From Pseudomonadota bacterium (GTDB lineage Bacteria; Pseudomonadota; Gammaproteobacteria; Xanthomonadales; Xanthomonadaceae), in the NCBI GenBank assembly GCA_023386795.1, contig JAEWJB010000011.1, forward strand, positions 1-19,570: a DNA stretch of 19,570 bases, in the 5' to 3' direction. Shown piece by piece: positions 1-6,387 of this stretch (position 1 is its first letter; each line of letters opens with the position of its first letter). Below the pieces are notes generated by a model. That model searched no databases. It was not told the DNA's origin and saw only the letters and a program-made list of their open reading frames with translations. Both the position numbers and the translations under genes were made by a program.

Positions 1-7
1 GGAGCAA

Positions 8-26
8 CGGGCCCCGCGCGGGCCCG
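8..26. terminator. GC-rich hairpin downstream of the first minus-strand gene
   Basis: Perfect 7-bp inverted repeat (CGGGCCC / GGGCCCG, 5-nt loop). It lies about 20 bases beyond the stop of the minus-strand membrane-protein gene. No T-tract follows on the minus strand, so intrinsic termination is only a possibility. Hairpins of this kind also arise by chance in DNA this GC-rich. Confidence 0.3.
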
Positions 27-46
27 CGGGGGCGGGACCTGTCGGT

Positions 47-571
47 CTACTTCACCTGCAACGACGCGCTGGCCGGCAGGCTGCCGCCACCGGCCAACCG
101 GCGCAGATGACGCCACTGTGCGATGCAGATACCCACGAAGAGCACCGCGATCACGCCCACGCACATCGCCAGCTGCGGATCGTCGGGGCTGTCGAACAGC
201 GGCGCGTCCACCGGCAAGCGGGTGAAGGTTTCGGTCAGGCCAGGGATGAAGTGGAAGAACAGCGCCACGGTGTAAAGCAGCGATGCCACGCGCAGGCCTT
301 GCCAGCGGCGGGCGCCGCGGCGTTCCTGCCACATCCCCAGCGCCAGCACCGCCAGCGTGGCGAGGCTGAGCACATGCGGCTTGCCGAAGCCGCCGTGGTG
401 ATAGATGAACAGGCCAGTGAGCGCCGACAGTGCGGTGAACCACACGAAGACCCGGCCGGCCCGGGTATCACGGCCAATGCGGAAACGCGCGAACAGGGCG
501 ACGAACCCGGCGCCCATGCCGATGAGGCTGATGACGGTATGCAACATGCCGAAAGCGGTGATTCCAAGCAT
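47..571 (-). CDS. DUF2306-like multi-pass membrane protein
   Basis: 174-residue hydrophobic protein with about five predicted membrane segments (near residues 9-29, 42-58, 65-80, 94-112 and 134-153). Histidines sit in or at the edges of helices: H11, H58-H59, H66 and H107. The stretch GRVFVWFTALSALTGLFIY followed by GGFGKPHVLSLATL resembles the DUF2306 family of uncharacterised membrane proteins; this is recall, not a search. The reading frame stays open upstream to 769, but the extension is Gly/Arg-rich, unlike a protein start. The ATG at 571 has a GGGAG Shine-Dalgarno at proper spacing, so I chose it. It is divergent from the lipocalin gene across about 210 bp in which I see no clear promoter. 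Function unknown; the membrane histidines could bind heme or metal, which is only inference. Confidence 0.75.
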   Translation of the reverse strand: MLGITAFGMLHTVISLIGMGAGFVALFARFRIGRDTRAGRVFVWFTALSALTGLFIYHHGGFGKPHVLSLATLAVLALGMWQERRGARRWQGLRVASLLYTVALFFHFIPGLTETFTRLPVDAPLFDSPDDPQLAMCVGVIAVLFVGICIAQWRHLRRLAGGGSLPASASLQVK

Positions 572-780
572 GACGAGACTCCCGGACGAGGTGGGGAAGC
601 ACGGACAGCACGGAAGGAAACCGACAGCGGCAGCAGCATAGCGCCACCGGCCCCGCCCAAGGGCAACGGCGCCCGCGAGGGACGCCGGCCAGTTCCTGCA
701 CGCGCCCACCACGCCGCACCCACGCCCGGTTGATCGCCCGCCGCCTACCGTCGTGCTCCCGACGCACAACCGGAACCGAC

Positions 781-1272
781 ATGAGCCAACCCGACGTCAT
801 CGCCGTCCCCGCCCTGGACCTGCAGCGCTATCTCGGCACCTGGTACGAGATCGCCCGCCTGCCCATGCGGCACGAGCCAGCCAATGCCACCGACGTGTCG
901 GCGGGCTACTCGCTGGACGAGGAAGGCAAGGTGCGCGTGCAGAATCGGTGCCGGGTGGACGGCAAGGTCGAAGAGTCGATCGGACAGGCCACGCCGGTGG
1001 ACAGCGGCAACGCCAAGCTGGAGGTGACATTCCTGCCGGAAGGCTTGCGCTGGATTCCCTTCACCAAGGGCGACTACTGGGTACTGAAGCTCGACCCGGA
1101 CTACCAGGTCGCACTGGTCGGCACGCCGGACCGCCACTACCTCTGGCTGTTGGCCCGGCAGCCGCAACTGGATGCCGCCTCGCGCCTGCTGTTCCTGGAA
1201 GAGGCACGCCGGCAGGGTTTCGATCTGTCCAAGCTGATCGATACGCCGCACACCGGCGTACCGACCGCCTGA
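781..1272 (+). CDS. Lipocalin family protein (Blc-like)
   Basis: 163-residue protein with the lipocalin signature GTWYEIAR at residues 19-26, near the N-terminus where the first beta-strand of the barrel begins. Length and downstream pattern (alternating beta-strand-like stretches, then a DYWVLKLDPDYQVALVG segment and a C-terminal helix) match bacterial lipocalins of the Blc type, which bind lysophospholipids or fatty acids. Unlike E. coli Blc, this protein has no signal peptide or lipobox: from the ATG at 781 it starts MSQPDVIAVPALDLQRY, so it is predicted cytoplasmic. The upstream in-frame ATG at 730 adds an Arg-rich leader that also lacks a lipobox, so the shorter form is preferred; its Shine-Dalgarno is weak. 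It converges with the 60-residue gene on the other strand, with stop codons 4 bp apart. The ligand is not predictable from sequence. Confidence 0.9.
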   Translation: MSQPDVIAVPALDLQRYLGTWYEIARLPMRHEPANATDVSAGYSLDEEGKVRVQNRCRVDGKVEESIGQATPVDSGNAKLEVTFLPEGLRWIPFTKGDYWVLKLDPDYQVALVGTPDRHYLWLLARQPQLDAASRLLFLEEARRQGFDLSKLIDTPHTGVPTA

Positions 1273-1276
1273 GTGC

Positions 1277-1459
1277 TCAGCGGCGAGGGGGCGGCGTCAG
1301 CGTGTCGAGTTCGCGGGCGGCCGCTTCGGCAGCTTCAAACGTATCGAAAGCCACGCCGGTATCGCCGACGACGTACTTGTCGCGCGACTGCCCCCCTGCC
1401 ACCTCGGTGACCCGGTAGATCGGATTGGTGTCGCTGCCACCTACGCGCTGCCTTTCCAT
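1277..1459 (-). CDS. Small hypothetical protein, 60 residues
   Basis: Short soluble protein: a polar N-terminus, a beta-like stretch IYRVTEVAGG, then YVVGDTGVAFDTFEAAEAAARELD, which looks like a strand followed by a helix. It starts at an ATG preceded by a strong GGGAGG site five bases upstream (1465-1470 on the plus strand), which is the best reason to call it a gene. It lies 22 bp downstream of the small membrane protein on the same strand, so the two are probably co-transcribed. I do not recognise a characterised family. The layout vaguely recalls small DUF2188-type proteins, but I would not assign it. Confidence 0.65.
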   Translation of the reverse strand: MERQRVGGSDTNPIYRVTEVAGGQSRDKYVVGDTGVAFDTFEAAEAAARELDTLTPPPRR

Positions 1460-1481
1460 CGTCGCCTCCCGTTTCTTGGGG

Positions 1482-1799
1482 TCAGGCTACGGAGCGCCGG
1501 GCGGCGATGGCGTGAACGCGCCAGCCCCAGGCAGCCCAGGCGAATGTGATCACGCCGCACAGCGTGAACAAGTAGGCCAGCGCGGCAAACGGCAGGCTCG
1601 CGTCGGGCCGGAAGCCATCCACGTCTATCGCGGGCTGCCTCCAGGCCGCGGCGCCCCACGCACCGGCCGCCGCCCAGAACGCAGCGGCCGCGAGCCACCA
1701 GCGCAGGCGCGGATACGCGGCACGCAAGGCCATGAAGGTGGATACCGCGCCGCATGACAGCAGCAGGCCGGCAGCCGTGACGAAGGCAATGAAGTCCAT
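1482..1799 (-). CDS. Small three-helix membrane protein
   Basis: 105 residues with three hydrophobic segments (about residues 3-25, 34-52 and 69-92) and a short basic tail. Tryptophan- and alanine-rich helices without recognisable catalytic residues suggest a structural or accessory membrane protein; no family is recognised. The frame is open up to 1925, but the first 42 residues there are not hydrophobic and look non-native. The ATG at 1799 directly begins the first helix (MDFIAFVTAAGLLL) and has a weak GGGAT upstream. It probably forms a two-gene operon with the 60-residue protein 22 bp downstream, and is divergent from the DUF4136-like lipoprotein gene. Confidence 0.65.
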   Translation of the reverse strand: MDFIAFVTAAGLLLSCGAVSTFMALRAAYPRLRWWLAAAAFWAAAGAWGAAAWRQPAIDVDGFRPDASLPFAALAYLFTLCGVITFAWAAWGWRVHAIAARRSVA

Positions 1800-1971
1800 G
1801 GGCGAATCCCGATTGAAGGAGACCGCACCCTGGATCGCTTCGGTGAAGTCGTCATGAAGTCGTCGAGACAACCCGCCCAGGCATGCGACTTTTCCAAGCC
1901 CTTGCCCGCCGCAGTGTTTGCACACAACCCATGACCGCGTGCTCGGCTATCCTCGGGCCATCTCGACCGGC

Positions 1972-1977
1972 AAGGAG
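1972..1977 (+). promoter_or_regulatory. Shine-Dalgarno that sets the lipoprotein start
   Basis: AAGGAG, nine bases before the ATG at 1987. It supports this start over the in-frame ATG at 1918, which would place 23 extra non-signal residues in front of the hydrophobic leader. Confidence 0.75.
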
Positions 1978-1986
1978 CAGGCAGTC

Positions 1987-2619
1987 ATGCGTTATGGGCT
2001 TTCCGCGGGTGTGTTGGCGCTGTGCCTGTTGGCGGGCAGCGGCTGTTCAAGCGATGCGGGCGCGCGGGTGGCGCCCACCAGCCAGGTGACGGTGTCGATG
2101 CCGGCCACGCGTCTGCCGGGTCTGCATTACGCCTGGGTACCGATGCCTGGCCAGCTGCCGGCGGAGTCCGATCCGCGCGTGCTCGACCCGCAGTTCCGCA
2201 GCCGCCTGCAGGCCGCGCTGGACCGCGCATTGCAGGCCAAGGGCTACCAGCTCGCGCCCAGCGCGGCGCAGGCCGATTTCCTGGTCGCCTACCGCGTCGG
2301 CGTGCGCGACGGGGAGGAAGTCATGCTGCGCAACGAAGGCGTCGGCAGCCAGCCCACGCCCCAGGCCGCGGTGGAATGCAACAGCAATGGCTGCTCGCAG
2401 ATGGTGGTGCCCGGTGGCGATGGCGCACCGGTGATGGACCTGCGCCGCGCGCGGTACGTGGAGGGCGCGCTGCAGGTGGAGGTGATCGAGCGCTCCTCGA
2501 TCAAGGTGGTGTGGCGCGCGCTCAACCGCGGCACGGTCAGCCGCAGCGACGGCAGCGCTGCGCGGCTGGACGCCATTGCCAGCGAAACGCTGGCGCAGCT
2601 GCCCGCCGCCGCGCGCTAG
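1987..2619 (+). CDS. DUF4136-like putative lipoprotein
   Basis: 210-residue protein beginning MRYGLSAGVLALCLLAGSGC. This is a signal peptide ending at Cys20 followed by SSD, so a lipoprotein is likely, although the -3 position is Gly rather than the preferred Leu. The mature part has the DUF4136 layout: an early strand with the TYAWVP-like HYAWVPMPGQ, then DPRVLDPQFRSRLQAALDRAL, KGYQLAPSAAQADFLVAYRV, and a C-terminal segment of the type VDVIERSSIKVVWRA. DUF4136 proteins are envelope lipoproteins of unknown function, common in Gammaproteobacteria. Two cysteines near residues 137-142 (a CNSNGC stretch) could form a disulfide in the periplasm. The gene converges on the desaturase gene with only 8 bp between stop codons and no evident terminator. 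Confidence 0.85.
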   Translation: MRYGLSAGVLALCLLAGSGCSSDAGARVAPTSQVTVSMPATRLPGLHYAWVPMPGQLPAESDPRVLDPQFRSRLQAALDRALQAKGYQLAPSAAQADFLVAYRVGVRDGEEVMLRNEGVGSQPTPQAAVECNSNGCSQMVVPGGDGAPVMDLRRARYVEGALQVEVIERSSIKVVWRALNRGTVSRSDGSAARLDAIASETLAQLPAAAR

Positions 2620-2627
2620 CGGCGAAC

Positions 2628-3740
2628 TCAGGCGCCCTGCACCAGCGGCTGCGGCGACGGGGCGCGGCTGGGCAGGGCGTGGCGCAGGATGCGCCAGGCC
2701 ACCTGGCCGAACTGCCGAGGCAACGAACCGGTGTTGTAGTGCTGGCCATAGCGCGCGCAGATCTCGCGTACTTCGCGGGCGATGGCGGCGTACCGGTTCG
2801 CCGGCAGGTCGGGGTAGAAGTGGTGTTCGATCTGGTGGCTCAGGTTGCCGGTCAGCACGTCGATCACCGGACCGCCGCTGATGTTCGACGAACCACGCAG
2901 CTGGCGCAGGTACCAGTGGCCACGCGATTCGTCGCGGATGCATTCCTTCGGGAACACTTCGGCATCGGCGGTGAAGTGGCCGCAGAAGATCACCACGAAG
3001 GTCCACACGTTGCGCATGCCATTGGCGACCAGGTTGCCCAGCAGCACCGGGAGGAAGAATGGGCCGGCCAGCAAGGGGAACAGCACATAGTCCTTGAGCA
3101 GCTGGCGCGCGGCCTTGCGGCCCACCGGCCGGGCGATGCGCAACAGCTGCCGGGTCTTCATCTTGCCGCTGAACCAGCGGCCCACGCGCAGGTCCTGGAT
3201 CGCCACGCCCCACTGGAACAACAGCGCGAACACCACCGCGATCGGCGGCTGCAGCAGGTAGAACGGGCGCCAGCGCTGTTCGGGGAAGATGCGCAGCAGG
3301 CCGTAGCCGATGTCGTCGTCCATGCCGCGCACGTTGGTATAGGTGTGGTGGCGGAAATTGTGCGTCTTGCGCCAGTTGTCGCCGGTGGCGACGATGTCCC
3401 ACTCGTAGGTGGCGCCCTGCAGGTGAGCGTCGCCCATCCAGTCGTACTGGCCATGCATGACGTTGTGGCCCAGCTCCATGTTCTCCAGGATCTTCGACAG
3501 GCCCAGCAGCAGCGTGCCGGCGATCCACGCCGGCCACAGCAGCATCGGCACGAAGGCACCCAGGAACAGCAGCGCGCGGCCGGCCACGCCCGTCCAGCGC
3601 ACGGCGGCGACGACGCGGCGGATGTAGCGCGCATCGGTGGCCCCGAGGTCGGCGGTCACGCGGCGGCGCAGGGCGTCGAGCTCCTCGCCGAAGCGATCCA
3701 GTTCGGCCGGCGTCAGCACGCGGTTGGTGGCACGGGTCAT
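2628..3740 (-). CDS. desB: Membrane fatty-acid desaturase (DesB-like)
   Basis: 370-residue integral membrane diiron desaturase. Three histidine boxes are intact: HNVMH at 92-96, HNFRHH at 127-132 and HQIEHH at 302-307 (within NLSHQIEHHFYPD). Hydrophobic segments near 55-85, 160-180 and 215-260 fit the usual four-helix core. The family inserts a cis double bond into long acyl chains (acyl-CoA or phospholipid) using O2 and electrons from a ferredoxin-type partner. In Pseudomonas aeruginosa, DesB with the reductase DesC desaturates exogenous saturated acyl-CoAs, usually at Delta-9. Here the partner reductase gene lies immediately upstream, and this gene's Shine-Dalgarno (GAGGAA, 3748-3753) overlaps the reductase stop codon, so the pair is an operon with likely translational coupling. 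The ATG at 3740 is fixed by that site. Regiospecificity cannot be read from the sequence. Confidence 0.93.
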   Translation of the reverse strand: MTRATNRVLTPAELDRFGEELDALRRRVTADLGATDARYIRRVVAAVRWTGVAGRALLFLGAFVPMLLWPAWIAGTLLLGLSKILENMELGHNVMHGQYDWMGDAHLQGATYEWDIVATGDNWRKTHNFRHHTYTNVRGMDDDIGYGLLRIFPEQRWRPFYLLQPPIAVVFALLFQWGVAIQDLRVGRWFSGKMKTRQLLRIARPVGRKAARQLLKDYVLFPLLAGPFFLPVLLGNLVANGMRNVWTFVVIFCGHFTADAEVFPKECIRDESRGHWYLRQLRGSSNISGGPVIDVLTGNLSHQIEHHFYPDLPANRYAAIAREVREICARYGQHYNTGSLPRQFGQVAWRILRHALPSRAPSPQPLVQGA

Positions 3741-3751
3741 GCGCGGATTCC

Positions 3752-4804
3752 TCAAAGTTCCAGGATCAGGTCGGTGCTTGGCGCCTGCACGCACAGGCGG
3801 ACCGGAGCGGCCAGTTCGTCGTGGCGCTGGCCGCTGAGCAGATGGCGGGTGGCGCCGGTCTGGCGCTGGCAAACGCAGGTGTTGCAGATGCCCATGCGGC
3901 AGCCGTGGCGCGGCTTGAGACCATGCGCCTCGAGCCCTTCGAGCAAGGAAACAGCGCGCGGCAGGCGCAGCGTGCGGCCGCTGCGCGCCAGCACCACCTC
4001 GACCTCGCCGTCCTCGGCCAGGGTCTGGACCGGCGCGGTGAAGGCTTCGGCCTGGAAACCGGCGACCTGGTCCTGCAGGCGCGCGCGCGCAGCCTGTACG
4101 AAGCCACCCGGTCCGCAGGCCAGCACGTGGGCACCGGACAGCGCCGGCCACTGCGTCTCCGGCAGGGCATCCACACGCGGCACGCCTTCGCCGGTGACAT
4201 GCACGTGCACCCGCAGGCGCGGATGGGCCTCGGCCAGCGCGAACAGTTCCTGCGCGAAGCAGGCGTCCTCGCGGCGGCGCACCCAATACATCAGGGTGAC
4301 ATCGCGGTCGAAGCCGCGCTCGGCGTGGGCCCGCAGCAGCGCGCGCATCGGCGTGATGCCACTGCCAGCGGCCAGTAGCAGCACCGGCGAGGTGCCGGCC
4401 GGCCAGGTGAAATCGCCGAAACCCTGGCCCAGTTCGAATACTTCGCCGAGCGGGACCTGTGCCAGATGCGGGCTCACGCGGCCTCCGGCGGTCGTCTTGA
4501 CCGTGATCTCGAAGCGACCGCCCCCCAAGGACGTGGGGCTGTAATGCCGGCGCAACCAGCTGCCCTGATGCTGCACGCCGAGTTCGACGTGCTGGCCGGG
4601 CTGGACCCCGCGCCAATGGCGGTTGGCCTGCAACAGCAGGGTCACCGCGCCCTCGCCTTCGGCCCGGCGCGCCAGCAGGCGCGCTCGCGGGCGCTCCCAG
4701 GTCCACAGCGGGTTCAAGCGCGTGGTCCAGAAGTCGAAGAAGGCGGGGTCGAGCCAGCGGCGGGTCGCGTCGAAGGCCGGATCAGGGGAAGTGGGAGCTG
4801 CCAT
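3752..4804 (-). CDS. desC: Ferredoxin reductase, electron donor to desaturase (DesC-like)
   Basis: Three-domain oxidoreductase of about 350 residues. Numbered from the alternative ATG at 4822: an FAD-binding domain with RHYS at 92-95; an NAD(P)-binding domain with GSGITP at 153-158 and CGPGGF at 236-241; and a C-terminal plant-type [2Fe-2S] ferredoxin domain with ligands C308, C313, C316 (C-x4-C-x2-C) and C344. It carries electrons from NAD(P)H through FAD and the cluster to a partner oxygenase or desaturase, here the adjacent desaturase 11 bp downstream. The start is uncertain. The ATG at 4804 has no Shine-Dalgarno, whereas the one at 4822, six codons earlier, is preceded by AGGTG seven bases upstream. 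A TATAGT box at 4812-4817 would make the 4804 start nearly leaderless. Expression is probably repressed by the divergent TetR-family gene. Confidence 0.92.
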   Translation of the reverse strand: MAAPTSPDPAFDATRRWLDPAFFDFWTTRLNPLWTWERPRARLLARRAEGEGAVTLLLQANRHWRGVQPGQHVELGVQHQGSWLRRHYSPTSLGGGRFEITVKTTAGGRVSPHLAQVPLGEVFELGQGFGDFTWPAGTSPVLLLAAGSGITPMRALLRAHAERGFDRDVTLMYWVRRREDACFAQELFALAEAHPRLRVHVHVTGEGVPRVDALPETQWPALSGAHVLACGPGGFVQAARARLQDQVAGFQAEAFTAPVQTLAEDGEVEVVLARSGRTLRLPRAVSLLEGLEAHGLKPRHGCRMGICNTCVCQRQTGATRHLLSGQRHDELAAPVRLCVQAPSTDLILEL

Positions 4805-4811
4805 GGAGCGC

Positions 4812-4817
4812 ACTATA
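4812..4817 (-). promoter_or_regulatory. Candidate -10 box for desC-desB
   Basis: Reads TATAGT on the minus strand. With 17-bp spacing the -35 would be ATACAC, a poor match that falls in the inverted repeat, as expected for a repressed promoter. Transcription would begin about at the ATG at 4804. If the ATG at 4822 is the true start, this box cannot be the promoter. Confidence 0.3.
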
Positions 4818-4837
4818 CGCATGCGCGCACACCTGTG

Positions 4838-4851
4838 TATACAGTTGTATA
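4838..4851. promoter_or_regulatory. Inverted repeat, candidate DesT/FabR-like operator
   Basis: Perfect inverted repeat TATACA-GT-TGTATA between the divergent reductase and TetR-family genes. It is AT-rich against very GC-rich surroundings. It lies 33 bases from the reductase ATG at 4804 and 45 bases from the repressor ATG, so one dimer pair could control both directions. Position and symmetry fit a TetR operator; the actual binding site is inference. Confidence 0.6.
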
Positions 4852-4864
4852 TTCCGGCAGGCGC

Positions 4865-4870
4865 TATGAT
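4865..4870 (+). promoter_or_regulatory. Candidate -10 box for the TetR-family gene
   Basis: TATGAT, 26 bases before the repressor ATG. The matching -35 region (about 4842-4847) overlaps the inverted repeat, which would give autorepression. The -35 itself is weak. Confidence 0.4.
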
Positions 4871-4896
4871 TCAGCCTGCAACCCGCCGGAACCGCC

Positions 4897-5550
4897 ATGC
4901 CTGCCAGCGTTATCGCCACCGACCTGCCCGACACCGCCCCGGCCCGCAAGCCGGCGATCTCGCGCGAGGACCTGCTGGCCGCGGCGCTGAAGCTGATCGG
5001 ACCGCATCGCAGCCTGTCGACCCTGAGCCTGCGCGAGGTGGCCCGCGAGGCCGGCATCGCGCCGAACAGTTTCTACCGCCAGTTCCGCGACATGGACGAA
5101 CTGGCCGTGGCCCTGATCGACCTGGCCGGCCGTTCGCTGCGCACGATCATCGGACAGGCCCGCGAGCGCGCGACCTCCACCGAGCGCAGCGTGATCCGCG
5201 TGTCGGTGGAGACCTTCATGGAGCAGCTGCGCGCGGACGACAAGCTGCTGCACGTACTGCTGCGCGAGGGCGCGGTGGGTTCGGACGCGTTCAAGCACGC
5301 GGTGGAGCGTGAGCTGAACTACTTCGAGGAAGAACTCCAGCACGACCTGGTGCGCCTGGCCGCGGCCGACGGCGCGGTGCTGCACGAACCGGCGCTGGTC
5401 GCCAAGGCCATCACCCGGCTGGTGTTCGCCATGGGCGCCACCGCGATGGACCTGCCACCGGCGCGCGACGATGAACTCGTCGAACAGATTTCGCACATGC
5501 TGCGGATGATCATCGTCGGCGCGCGCCAGCTGGGCGCGGCGGCGCACTGA
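4897..5550 (+). CDS. desT: TetR-family repressor of unsaturated fatty-acid genes (DesT/FabR-like)
   Basis: 217 residues. The N-terminal helix-turn-helix lies at about 42-64, with LSLREVAREAGIAPNSFYRQF followed by RDMDEL; this stretch is nearly identical to E. coli FabR as I remember it. The ligand-binding region also keeps FabR-like segments (SVIRVSVETFMEQ, LLREGAVGSDAF, and the C-terminal LRMIIVGAR). FabR and DesT sense the ratio of unsaturated to saturated acyl-CoA/ACP and repress desaturation or fatty-acid genes accordingly. Divergence from the desC-desB pair with a symmetric site between them matches the P. aeruginosa desT-desCB arrangement, which is why I prefer desT over fabR. The N-terminus is about 10-15 residues longer than usual, ahead of the HTH domain; a start inside it cannot be excluded, since the Shine-Dalgarno (CCGGAA) is modest. 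Confidence 0.9.
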   Translation: MPASVIATDLPDTAPARKPAISREDLLAAALKLIGPHRSLSTLSLREVAREAGIAPNSFYRQFRDMDELAVALIDLAGRSLRTIIGQARERATSTERSVIRVSVETFMEQLRADDKLLHVLLREGAVGSDAFKHAVERELNYFEEELQHDLVRLAAADGAVLHEPALVAKAITRLVFAMGATAMDLPPARDDELVEQISHMLRMIIVGARQLGAAAH

Positions 5551-5551
5551 A

Positions 5552-6193
5552 TCAGGCGAGCCCGCGCGCGCGGGCATAGGCGTAGGCTTCCGCGTGGCTG
5601 CGCAGGCGCAGCTTGGCCATTGCCGCGCGTTTCTGCCGGCTCACCGTCTTGATGTTGCGGCCGAGCCGCTGGGCCACTTCCGATACCCGAAGGCCGCGCA
5701 CGAACAGCTCGAACACTTCGCGTTCGCGCGGGGTCAACGGGCGGTCGGGCACTTCTTCGGCCTGGCGTTCGCGCTCGCGGCGCGCCACGCGCAGCGCGGG
5801 GCTGTAGTACGGGCTGCCGGCGTGGACCTGGAAGATCGCCCGCGGCAGTTCCCGCAACGGCGTGGTCTTGAGCAGCACGCCCCCCACGCCCGTGGACGAG
5901 AGCATGTCCATCAACGACAGATGGTCGCGCACGGTGAACACGAGCACCGGCAATGCCGGCCATTGCGTGCGCAGGTGACGCAGCATCGACACGCCGTCCG
6001 GATGACGGCTGCCGGGCATGTGCAGGTCCACCAACGCCAGGTCGCATTCGCGCGTGTGCAACAGCGCGTACAGCGCATCGACCGAATCGGCCTCCCCCAC
6101 GACGCGGATGCCCGGCGTGCCGGCCAGCATGCGGCGCACGCCTACGCGCACCAGCGGATGGTCGTCGGCCACGACGATCCTGATCACGGGCAC
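5552..6193 (-). CDS. NarL/RcsB-like response regulator
   Basis: 213 residues: a receiver domain at 1-120 and a LuxR-type HTH at about 151-210. The receiver has the acidic pair D10-D11, phosphoacceptor D56 (in LALVDLHMPG), T87 and K109, so it looks phosphorylatable. The HTH reads LTPREREVFELFVRGLRVSE followed by VAQRLGRNIKTVSRQKRAAM; the IKTVSRQK recognition helix is close to RcsB's IKTISSQKK. The start is GTG at 6193, set by AGGAG seven bases upstream; the in-frame ATG at 6304 would add 37 residues with no homology to a receiver. It converges with the TetR-family gene (stops one base apart). No histidine kinase or phosphorelay gene is present in the window. RcsB regulates capsule, motility and envelope-stress genes in enterics; the role here is unknown. 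Confidence 0.87.
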   Translation of the reverse strand: MPVIRIVVADDHPLVRVGVRRMLAGTPGIRVVGEADSVDALYALLHTRECDLALVDLHMPGSRHPDGVSMLRHLRTQWPALPVLVFTVRDHLSLMDMLSSTGVGGVLLKTTPLRELPRAIFQVHAGSPYYSPALRVARRERERQAEEVPDRPLTPREREVFELFVRGLRVSEVAQRLGRNIKTVSRQKRAAMAKLRLRSHAEAYAYARARGLA

Positions 6194-6200
6194 CTGCACG

Positions 6201-6205
6201 CTCCT
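6201..6205 (-). promoter_or_regulatory. Shine-Dalgarno selecting a GTG start
   Basis: AGGAG on the minus strand. Three in-frame GTG codons follow; only the one at 6193 has ideal (7-nt) spacing. It begins directly before the receiver-domain first strand. Confidence 0.65.
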
Positions 6206-6269
6206 GGTCAAGAGGGGCGCGAAGGCTAACGCGCCCTCGCCCGCCGCGCGGACCCATCCGTCGCCAACC

Positions 6270-6293
6270 CGCGGATCGCGCGAACGATCCGCG
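6270..6293. repeat. Perfect 9-bp inverted repeat upstream of the response regulator
   Basis: CGCGGATCG / CGATCCGCG with a 6-nt loop. It lies about 77 bases upstream of the response-regulator start and about 95 bases past the oleate hydratase stop. No T-tract follows on the minus strand, so it is either a weak terminator of the hydratase transcript or a protein-binding palindrome for the regulator gene. The rest of the 194-bp interval shows no ORF that I would call. Confidence 0.45.
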
Positions 6294-6387
6294 TGGCGTG
6301 CCAACGCCTGGCGCGCAAGTGCTGTCGCACGGCGCGCGCGCGGCTCGACGATGCGTCAACGCCAGCGCGTCTGACCTGCCTTGCGGC

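Noticed and set aside
1908..1953. Promoter for the DUF4136-like lipoprotein (TTGCAC ... TATCCT)
   Set aside because: The two hexamers are about 25 bp apart, too far for a sigma-70 promoter, so I did not annotate it.
2047..3537. 496-codon minus-strand ORF overlapping desB in another frame
   Set aside because: Shifted frame of the desaturase that continues antisense through the lipoprotein gene; no domain.
2022..4544. 840-codon plus-strand ORF across the desaturase and reductase
   Set aside because: Starts within the DUF4136-like lipoprotein gene in another frame and is antisense to desB/desC; low-complexity Arg/Ala/Gln composition.
5540..5560. Terminator between the converging TetR-family and response-regulator genes
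   Set aside because: The stop codons are one base apart and no stem-loop followed by a T-run is visible on either strand nearby.
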